Origin: an uncultured Burkholderiales bacterium
Lineage (GTDB): Bacteria; Pseudomonadota; Gammaproteobacteria; Burkholderiales; Burkholderiaceae_C
Length of the DNA stretch: 30,231 nucleotides
Direction of reading: 5' to 3'
Assembly (NCBI GenBank): GCA_937927685.1
Contig: CALBSC010000015.1
Coordinates: 1-30,231, forward strand
Below are positions 16,980-22,323 of the stretch, piece after piece. A program made the translations under genes and the position numbers. Below the pieces are notes generated by a model. The model did no database searches and was not told where the DNA came from. It saw nothing but the letters and a program-made list of their open reading frames with translations. The stretch's first letter is position 1, and each line of letters begins with the position of its first letter.

Positions 16980-17690
16980 ATGTCCAACAGCACCACCCTC
17001 ATCGACACCATCGCGAGCAACCAAAGCGCCAAGGAGGTGCTGGCCAATGCACTTTTCGATGCCAGCAGCCCCGCCATGCTTTGGGGTCGTCGAGCCAGCG
17101 CCTGTACCGGCCTCACCTGGGGCTATTACGGGGGCTACTACGCAGGCCAGATCAGCAACGGCACAGTGACCCTCACGGCGAGCACCACCAACTACCTGGT
17201 GGCCAACGCGACGACCGGGGCCGTGAGTGTGAACACCACCGGCTTCACGGCTGGAATGATTCCGCTCTATTCGGTGGTCACCGGGACCACGACGGTCACG
17301 AGCTACACCGACGCACGCTCTTATGCGGCCAGCGCATTGTCAGTGGGTGCGACCCAGCCCTATGACTTGCTGATGTTCTTTCCTGGGGTTCCCACGGGCC
17401 TTCAAGTGATGGGGCGAATCATCGTGCCTCGAGCCATCACGCTACCCGCAAGTCTGACCGGTTCCTACGGCTCCTCGATCGTTGCAGCGACCGCTGCCAC
17501 AACGCTAACCCTGGCTAAGAACGGCTCAAGCATCGGGAGCGTCAACTTTGCCATCTCTGCCAGCACGGCGACGTTCACCTTCGCCTCATCGGTGAGTTTT
17601 GCGGCGAGTGATCTTCTGACCCTGACGAATCAATCCACTGCGGACGCCACCCTGGCCAATATTTCGGTCACCCTGGCCGCCACTCGCTGA
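16980..17690 (+). CDS. Putative tail tip accessory protein
   Basis: A 236-residue product whose family I do not recognise. The ATG at 16980 is chosen because AAGG precedes it and it lies right after the J-like stop; the frame is open further upstream but within that gene. The N-terminus (IDTIASNQSAKEVLANALFD) is helical. The remainder is Ser/Thr/Ala-rich with strand-forming repeats such as GTVTLTASTTNYLVANATTG and the motif VTSYTDARSYA, often seen in phage tail appendage proteins. The C-terminal half resembles a jelly-roll-like beta domain. Its position after the tip gene suggests a fibre or tip decoration role, by context only. Confidence 0.75.
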   Translation: MSNSTTLIDTIASNQSAKEVLANALFDASSPAMLWGRRASACTGLTWGYYGGYYAGQISNGTVTLTASTTNYLVANATTGAVSVNTTGFTAGMIPLYSVVTGTTTVTSYTDARSYAASALSVGATQPYDLLMFFPGVPTGLQVMGRIIVPRAITLPASLTGSYGSSIVAATAATTLTLAKNGSSIGSVNFAISASTATFTFASSVSFAASDLLTLTNQSTADATLANISVTLAATR

Positions 17691-17705
17691 TCCTTTGGAG
17701 TACCT

Positions 17706-18719
17706 ATGACATTCAAGTTTTGTGATGGTTGTGACAGCTACGCTGCAACTGCGGACATCAGCGCCAAGTTTTCGTCTGTGTCCGGGGCTTCGCTATCAGC
17801 CACTGGTGGGCGTTTTGGAGCAGGTGCTATTGCCAGCTCATCGCTACCCAGGAGCCTGACTTTAAGTCGTGGCGTGAGCGTTCCGAGCGGTGCAAAGCTG
17901 CGCGTGGCGTTCAGCATGAAGGTGGGAACGGGCTATAGCCTTGGTGGGGTCAGCTCGGGCTTTCCGTTGGTAAGTATCAATGGTGGCCACGTAATGGGAA
18001 TCACAACAGCGGGACAACTTGCCCTAACAATTCAAGCGAGCTCCACGGTTGTATTGACTTCAAGCGCGATCGTTGCGGATAACGCTTGGCACTGGGTGGA
18101 GTTTGAATACTTCATGAACGGAGCCAGCAGTACTACCGCGCTATACATTGATGGTGTCTCTCAAGGTACGGCCACCGCCAACCTGAATCCTGCGGTAGCC
18201 GTGACGGCAGTTGGTTTCAGTGGTGGATACAACAGCGGTGGCACGCACTATTACGATGACATCATGATCTGGGATGACCAGGGTACGACCTTCAACAGCT
18301 TCCCCCTTGGCCCCCGGCGCATCTCCACCCTGGTACCCAACGCCGATGGCGACCTCGCTCAGTTCACGCCCAAGACTGGCACTAGCCACTTCGCAATGGT
18401 CAACGGAGGTTACACCTCGACCAACTACGTGAGCGACGGCGGCACGGGCAATGTGGACCTGTACAAATTCCCGTCGCTGGCCTACACCCCCACAAGCATT
18501 AACGCAGTGGTGGGCAACTACTACGGCCAGAACACAGGTACTGGCACCACCAACCTGATCCCCAAGCTCAAGACATCAGGTACGACGGCAACGGGTTCGA
18601 CGCTCACCATGTCGGTGGGCGTTAACTCCCTATTGCAAAACGCCTTTGTCACCGACGCTGGTGGCACGGCCTGGGCAGCCAGTGCAGTGAACGCCATGCA
18701 GATTGGCATGGGGGACTGA
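17706..18719 (+). CDS. Tail fibre-like protein with LamG/jelly-roll domain
   Basis: A 337-residue protein. Residues about 1-205 look like a concanavalin/LamG-type jelly roll, with LRVAFSMKVGTGYS, NAWHWVEFEYFMNG, TTALYIDGVSQGT and YYDDIMIWD in the expected order. That fold commonly binds sugars. The C-terminal part (about 205-337) begins with the conserved-looking PLGPRRISTLVPNADGD and ends in a Gly/Thr-rich region, a structure seen in phage appendages. A good ribosome site (TTTGGAG) lies upstream. This is a candidate receptor-binding protein. No tail fibre chaperone gene is recognisable, although the small gene that follows could serve one. Confidence 0.8.
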   Translation: MTFKFCDGCDSYAATADISAKFSSVSGASLSATGGRFGAGAIASSSLPRSLTLSRGVSVPSGAKLRVAFSMKVGTGYSLGGVSSGFPLVSINGGHVMGITTAGQLALTIQASSTVVLTSSAIVADNAWHWVEFEYFMNGASSTTALYIDGVSQGTATANLNPAVAVTAVGFSGGYNSGGTHYYDDIMIWDDQGTTFNSFPLGPRRISTLVPNADGDLAQFTPKTGTSHFAMVNGGYTSTNYVSDGGTGNVDLYKFPSLAYTPTSINAVVGNYYGQNTGTGTTNLIPKLKTSGTTATGSTLTMSVGVNSLLQNAFVTDAGGTAWAASAVNAMQIGMGD

Positions 18720-18720
18720 G

Positions 18721-18939
18721 ATGACGGTCCAATTTGCCTACCTCTTTGAGGAGGTGGTGGCCGACTGGACGGGTACGGCAGCCAACGCCCAGCACGCCTA
18801 TCTGCACGCGGAGGTGGTGGCGGCCATCAACGCTGGGGCGGCTGCGGCCACCACGATAAGACTGTACGCAGAGGTTATTCACGCGGTGGACGCCATCACA
18901 CCCTCAGCCAATGTTCCGATTTTGATCGCCTGCACCTAA
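18721..18939 (+). CDS. Small hypothetical protein after tail fibre gene
   Basis: A 72-residue product of unknown function. The ATG at 18721 starts one base after the fibre gene stop, with GGGGGA upstream; the frame is open a little further but inside that gene. The sequence is Ala/Val-rich with two similar segments, EEVVADWTGTAANAQHAYLH and AEVVAAINAGAAAATTIRLY. They share an 'EVV' or 'AEVI' start and a run of small residues, which suggests an internal repeat. No membrane segment or signal peptide. It is the last gene before a terminator-like hairpin, so it closes the tail module. Confidence 0.65.
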   Translation: MTVQFAYLFEEVVADWTGTAANAQHAYLHAEVVAAINAGAAAATTIRLYAEVIHAVDAITPSANVPILIACT

Positions 18940-18971
18940 GGCTACCGGATTCTATTAGCGATATTAAACCA

Positions 18972-19001
18972 GCCCTCCCGGAATGCCTGGGGGGCAATTT
19001 T
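18972..19001 (+). terminator. Terminator-like hairpin before lysis genes
   Basis: The stem GCCCTCC (18972-18978) pairs with GGGGGGC (18989-18995), including one G-T pair, around a 10-base loop and is followed by AATTTT. It sits in the 74-base gap between the last tail gene and the holin. Its descending arm CTGGGGGGCA recurs in the terminator after Rz. Confidence 0.55.
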
Positions 19002-19013
19002 GGGAAGAAATGC

Positions 19014-19397
19014 ATGCCTGAACCAACAAGCTCGGGAGTGGCTAGTGCTGCTGCCGCCTACAAAGCCATTGGTGGTGCCGCTGGAGCCGCCGCCGGAGGG
19101 GCCACCCTGGCGGCGGTTGTTGTGATGCTCATGACCCCGCCCAGATCCATTCGGGAATGGACGGTTGGATTGATCAGTACCGTCGTTTCCAGTATCTGTG
19201 GAGGCGCAGTCACCGTCGAATATTTCCAGCTGCATCACTGGGCGTTTTCAACGATTGGTCTGTATGCAATGGGAGGGGTGATATTTGCTTGCGGCTTGCC
19301 TGGCTGGGCGATGGTGCGCTGGTTGTTCAATTTCATTGACGAACGACGTGATGCAACTATCGACCAAGTGGCCAAAGAGGTGAAGGAAATGCTGTGA
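19014..19397 (+). CDS. Putative holin (three membrane segments)
   Basis: A 127-residue membrane protein. Three hydrophobic segments are visible: about residues 18-40 (Gly/Ala-rich), 49-68 and 77-101. A charged tail DERRDATIDQVAKEVKEML follows. This is the class I holin plan, and the gene lies directly before the endolysin with a GTGA overlap. GGGAAG precedes the ATG at 19014. An earlier ATG at 19010 leads to a stop after three codons and is ignored. The holin would open the inner membrane to release the endolysin. The specific holin family was not identified, so the call rests on topology and context. Confidence 0.8.
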   Translation: MPEPTSSGVASAAAAYKAIGGAAGAAAGGATLAAVVVMLMTPPRSIREWTVGLISTVVSSICGGAVTVEYFQLHHWAFSTIGLYAMGGVIFACGLPGWAMVRWLFNFIDERRDATIDQVAKEVKEML

Positions 19398-19858
19398 ATC
19401 CCAGTGAATTCATCATGCGTCTGACGCCCTCAGCCGTGGAGTCACAGCGCAAATCTGGTGTTCCTGCCAGCATCACGATCGCTCAGGCAGCTCTTGAGTC
19501 TGCCTGGGGGGAGTCCGGACTCGCAAGGGCCGGGAACAACCTGTTTGGGATCAAGGCTGACAGCCGATGGCGTGGTGAGACCCTGACCTTGAATACACGA
19601 GAGTTAATCAAGGGGCAATGGGTTGTTATTCCAACCAAGTGGAGAAAGTACAGCAGTTGGCAGGACAGTATTGACGACCACGCAGCATTCCTCAAAGGTA
19701 ATCCACGGTATCAACCTTGCTTCTTGTGTCAGACCGCTGAGGCTTTTGCGCGAGCGTTGCTCAAGGCAGGGTACGCGACCGACCCATCCTATGCCGACAA
19801 GCTGCTTAGTTTGATTGATCAGCACAAACTCTTGGCCTTGCATCTGGAGTCGAAATGA
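19394..19858 (+). CDS. Endolysin, glucosaminidase (FlgJ-like) family
   Basis: A 154-residue muramidase-type lytic enzyme that cuts the glycan strands of peptidoglycan. The family signature ITIAQAALESAWGESGLAR gives the predicted catalytic Glu35, followed by GNNLFGIKAD and YSSWQDSIDDHAAFL. The end PSYADKLLSLIDQHKL is also typical. There is no signal peptide, so export depends on the holin. The start is GTG at 19394, overlapping the holin stop as GTGA; it overlaps Rz by four bases (ATGA). This size is that of a single catalytic domain without a cell wall-binding module. Confidence 0.93.
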   Translation: MNPSEFIMRLTPSAVESQRKSGVPASITIAQAALESAWGESGLARAGNNLFGIKADSRWRGETLTLNTRELIKGQWVVIPTKWRKYSSWQDSIDDHAAFLKGNPRYQPCFLCQTAEAFARALLKAGYATDPSYADKLLSLIDQHKLLALHLESK

Positions 19859-20352
19859 ACTGGCTCATTCGACTATTGATCGCTAATTGGCGCATTGCAC
19901 TTGTGCCCATTGTGTTGCTTGGAGTGTGGCTCAGCGGCTTGTGGGTGGGGGAGGGGCGCACTCAACGGGCATGGGACGCCGAACGACATCAGGCAGAGCT
20001 CGTGCTTGTCCGACAGGAACAGAAGTCGGCCGATATCAAACGCTCACAGGAGCAAATCAATCATGAGATCTCAAACGAATTCAATCAACGACTTGCCAAG
20101 ATGGCTGCTGGTTGGCACTCTCGCGGCTCTGTCAGGGTGCGCGGCAACCCCACAGACAGCGACGAACATCTGCCCGCTGTTCCCGCAACTCCCTCCGGAG
20201 TTGATAAAGCCGCCTCCGACCCTTTATCTGCTGCCTCCGGAGATGCGGGGTGGGTGACCTGTGGCAGGCTCGCCGAGGATGCCGCGCAAACCACACTGAT
20301 GTTCATTGAGTTGCAGCGCTGGCATGAGCGACAGGTTCAAGCGACCAAATGA
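19855..20352 (+). CDS. Rz-like inner membrane spanin
   Basis: A 165-residue i-spanin that joins with Rz1 to fuse the inner and outer membranes in the last step of lysis. It has an N-terminal membrane anchor at about residues 12-31 (WRIALVPIVLLGVWLSGLWV), with the rest periplasmic. A charged coiled-coil region follows (about 35-85, rich in Glu, Gln, Arg and Lys), and a second helical region lies at the C-terminus (LAEDAAQTTLMFIELQRWHE). It overlaps the endolysin by ATGA. The Rz1 gene is fully embedded within it in another frame, the classic lambda arrangement. Confidence 0.9.
   Translation: MNWLIRLLIANWRIALVPIVLLGVWLSGLWVGEGRTQRAWDAERHQAELVLVRQEQKSADIKRSQEQINHEISNEFNQRLAKMAAGWHSRGSVRVRGNPTDSDEHLPAVPATPSGVDKAASDPLSAASGDAGWVTCGRLAEDAAQTTLMFIELQRWHERQVQATK
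20063..20257 (+). CDS. Rz1-like outer membrane spanin lipoprotein (embedded)
   Basis: A 64-residue lipoprotein encoded entirely inside Rz in a different frame. AGGAG at 20048-20052 precedes the ATG at 20063 by about 10 bases. The N-terminus has a signal peptide with a hydrophobic core LLVGTLAAL and a lipobox LSGC, so the mature protein would start at that Cys. The mature part is short and proline-rich (FPQLPPELIKPPPTLYLLPP), as is typical of Rz1. It would anchor in the outer membrane and bind Rz across the periplasm. Confidence 0.9.
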   Translation: MRSQTNSINDLPRWLLVGTLAALSGCAATPQTATNICPLFPQLPPELIKPPPTLYLLPPEMRGG

Positions 20353-20363
20353 CTATTTCAGAT

Positions 20364-20401
20364 ATGCCCCCGGGTTGCCAATGGCAACTGGGGGGCATTT
20401 T
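20364..20401 (+). terminator. Strong intrinsic terminator after the lysis genes
   Basis: ATGCCCCC (20364-20371) pairs with GGGGGCAT (20391-20398). An inner stem GTTGCC/GGCAAC closes a 3-base AAT loop, and TTTT follows. This long, nearly perfect hairpin lies 11 bases after the Rz stop. It marks the end of the phage late operon. Confidence 0.9.
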
Positions 20402-20463
20402 GCATTTGAGGCTTTGTAAATGCCAGTGCTTTAGAACTCAAATTTGCCCCTACATCCTGGATC

Positions 20464-20509
20464 TTTTGCATCTATGGCAGCTTGATGATCAAGTGCGTTC
20501 AATGCAAAA
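20464..20509. promoter_or_regulatory. Concentric dyad in leader of the DprA-like gene
   Basis: An outer inverted repeat TTTTGCAT (20464-20471) and ATGCAAAA (20502-20509) shares its centre with an inner palindrome CTTGAT-G-ATCAAG (20481-20493). TTTTGCAT also occurs as a direct copy at 20398-20405. The dyad lies 24 bases upstream of the LexA box. It could be an operator, an attachment-type site or an RNA hairpin. The intervening arms do not pair well, which argues against one continuous stem. Confidence 0.45.
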
Positions 20510-20532
20510 ATCACTTTCAGAAAAGTCAAATA

Positions 20533-20548
20533 CTGTATAAAATAACAG
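20533..20548 (+). promoter_or_regulatory. LexA (SOS) box overlapping the -10 of the defence pair
   Basis: CTGTATAAAATAACAG matches the LexA consensus CTG-N10-CAG with an AT-only spacer, and the flanks TA..AT also fit. TATAAAAT inside the box resembles a -10 element, so LexA binding would block transcription directly. The box lies 29 bases upstream of the DprA-like start. Any -35 element is poor (around CTTTCA at 20514). Confidence 0.8.
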
Positions 20549-20577
20549 ATACCTTGGTGGTAGTAGAGTAGAAACTC

Positions 20578-21495
20578 ATGGTCAACTTTGCTCCAGAGTC
20601 AGATTTCGGTGCCATTTCTCCCATGCTGGAGATGGGTGCTTACGAGTGGCTGTGGCAACAAGACATCGGCGATAAGAAACCTTCCTTCAAGAATCTTGCA
20701 GAACTGTTTCGCGAGCACCCCGATCGGTTGCCCTCGGAACTTGTTTCAATGGAGCACGCAGAAGCATGCGCTGCGGAAGTTCTCCAGAAGTTCAATAAAC
20801 GAGGTGTGGGCTCTTTCAGTGTCAGACTCAGAGGGAGTAGCGAGTTCCCTGAGTCGTTGTTGGATGCAGAGCATCCCGTGCAATTTCTTTATTACCGAGG
20901 AAATTGGGACCTGGTTTACACCCCACGACGTGTAGCTATCGTTGGGACGCGAGAACCTACACCTGAGGGTGAGCGCAGAACAGCTAAGCTGGCCAGCATG
21001 TTGGCTGCAGAAGGAATCACTGTTGTCTCAGGCCTTGCGAAGGGCATTGATCGCATCGCTCACGAAGCAGCGATACGACATGATGGGAACACGATTGCCG
21101 TCATTGGTACGCCAATTGATCAGGTCTATCCTCGTGAAAACACTGAACTGCAAGAGTTAATTGCTCGACAGCATCTCTTGATCAGTCAAGTGCCAGTTCT
21201 GCAGTACGCCAAGCGGCCACCAAGCGTTAATCGTTTTTTCTTTCCTGAGCGGAACATCACGATGAGCGCCTTGACTCAGGCTACTGTCATTGTGGAAGCT
21301 GGAGAAACGTCTGGGACATTAATCCAAGCGCGCGCTGCACTCAAGCAAGGTCGCAAGCTGTTTATTTTGGAGAGTAATTTTCACAATCCGTCTTTAACTT
21401 GGCCGCATCGGTTGGAGAAGCTTGGCGCAATACGAGTTAAAGAATTCGAAGATATCCTTGCCCGCCTTGATGTTGACGCCGCCATTAAAAATTGA
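20578..21495 (+). CDS. DprA-like (SMF/SLOG) Rossmann protein of a defence pair
   Basis: A 305-residue protein. The C-terminal two thirds is the DprA/Smf Rossmann domain: VAIVGTREPTPEG (from residue 119), VSGLAKGIDRIAHEAA (from about 150), TIAVIGTPIDQVYPREN, then PERNITMSALTQATVIVEAG and SGTLIQARAALKQGR. In DprA this fold binds single-stranded DNA and loads RecA. In the wider SLOG group it may bind nucleotide ligands. The N-terminal about 90 residues are a helical domain. The C-terminal winged helix of full DprA is absent. It is unlikely to be the competence gene, given its phage-adjacent site, its LexA box and the phosphoribosyltransferase overlapping its 3' end. The ribosome site is weak. 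Confidence 0.88.
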   Translation: MVNFAPESDFGAISPMLEMGAYEWLWQQDIGDKKPSFKNLAELFREHPDRLPSELVSMEHAEACAAEVLQKFNKRGVGSFSVRLRGSSEFPESLLDAEHPVQFLYYRGNWDLVYTPRRVAIVGTREPTPEGERRTAKLASMLAAEGITVVSGLAKGIDRIAHEAAIRHDGNTIAVIGTPIDQVYPRENTELQELIARQHLLISQVPVLQYAKRPPSVNRFFFPERNITMSALTQATVIVEAGETSGTLIQARAALKQGRKLFILESNFHNPSLTWPHRLEKLGAIRVKEFEDILARLDVDAAIKN

Positions 21496-22120
21496 CGATA
21501 GCAACAGGGGCGATCACTATCACCTCGGAAAAGAGCACGAGTGCTACTTTTTTTATGAATTTGCTGCCAGAAAAATGGCAGAGCACAGTCCTGGCAATCA
21601 ACTAATTCGCAACCTCAAGAAGTCCGTTGCAAGAGCGAATTTTCCGGATTACAAGTACAAGAATTTGGCAATCGCTGAATCAGCTGCGCTTCTCAACAGT
21701 GCGTTTAAGAAGGGTGCAAGCGTTCTGGACAAAGCGCTCGTTTGCCCTGTACCACCTTCAAAAATACCGGGCGATGTTGACTATGACGACAGGATGCTTC
21801 AGGTCGCACAGAAGGCATGCCAAGGTACCGGTGGGTTGTGCTTTGAGCTGCTAAAGCAGACGACGTCGTATGCAGCAGCTCATCACCAACAAGATGGCGA
21901 ACGACCAAAGCCGAATGATCTGGAGGCGATTTACCAATTGGCGGGGCCGTTAGACAGGCCCATTGTTATATTGGTTGATGACATGCTGACCACAGGATCA
22001 CATTTTGTTGCAGCTCGAAACGTGATTCTGAAGGTGTATCCCGATACACGAGTTGTTGGGTTCTTTATGGCTAGGCGCGCGTTGCCAGACCCAGCTGCAG
22101 AGTTTGAAGTAATCTTCTAA
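21470..22120 (+). CDS. Phosphoribosyltransferase partner of the DprA-like protein
   Basis: A 216-residue protein of the type I phosphoribosyltransferase fold. The PRPP-binding loop is IVILVDDMLTTGSH (VDD at residues 169-171), with acidic pair and TTG as in ComF-like and purine/pyrimidine transferases. An earlier segment ALVCPVPPSKIPGDVDYDDR corresponds to the flexible-loop side of such enzymes. The Cys-rich zinc finger of true ComF is missing. The start is placed at the ATG at 21470, which overlaps the DprA-like gene by 26 bases; a TTG at 21422 is possible. The overlap implies tight coupling. Such DprA-phosphoribosyltransferase pairs have been reported as anti-phage candidates; the substrate is unknown. 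Confidence 0.85.
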   Translation: MLTPPLKIDDSNRGDHYHLGKEHECYFFYEFAARKMAEHSPGNQLIRNLKKSVARANFPDYKYKNLAIAESAALLNSAFKKGASVLDKALVCPVPPSKIPGDVDYDDRMLQVAQKACQGTGGLCFELLKQTTSYAAAHHQQDGERPKPNDLEAIYQLAGPLDRPIVILVDDMLTTGSHFVAARNVILKVYPDTRVVGFFMARRALPDPAAEFEVIF

Positions 22121-22323
22121 TTTTCTGTTTAAAGAGGCCTACTACTAGCGCTCTTGTTAATGCCGTAGAGCAGTTCTGAAAGAATGCGATTTTTCAGTAA
22201 TAGAAGATTTATGTGAATAAAAGTGAATTGATCAACGCCATCGTCAAAGCGATCCAAATCAAGCGGTTACGTTGATGACATGGATGCACATGCTCAAATT
22301 GGCAGCTCCGGAATTCCTACGTT
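22121..22323. other. AT-rich gap between two convergent defence modules
   Basis: This 203-base gap separates the stop of the phosphoribosyltransferase from the stop of zorD on the opposite strand. It holds an 8-bp hairpin with one G-T pair at 22176-22197 (CTGAAAGA/TTTTTCAG), without a good T-run on either strand, so termination is uncertain. A short frame at 22213-22275 (GTG start, AGAAG upstream) reads MNKSELINAIVK and stops after 20 residues. Its first ten residues resemble the N-terminus of HU proteins. I see no tRNA or clear att repeat. Confidence 0.5.

Noticed and set aside
20353..20577. tRNA gene or obvious att site at the end of the late genes
   Set aside because: No cloverleaf or CCA-type end could be built. 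A repeated core would need the other prophage end, which lies outside the window.
20578..22120. Competence genes dprA and comF of the host
   Set aside because: The pair overlaps, lies behind phage lysis genes and has a LexA box. The DprA-like protein lacks the winged helix and the transferase lacks the ComF zinc finger. A defence pair fits better.
22176..22197. Second LexA box (CTG...CAG)
   Set aside because: The spacing between CTG and CAG is 16 bases rather than 10, so it is only a small hairpin.
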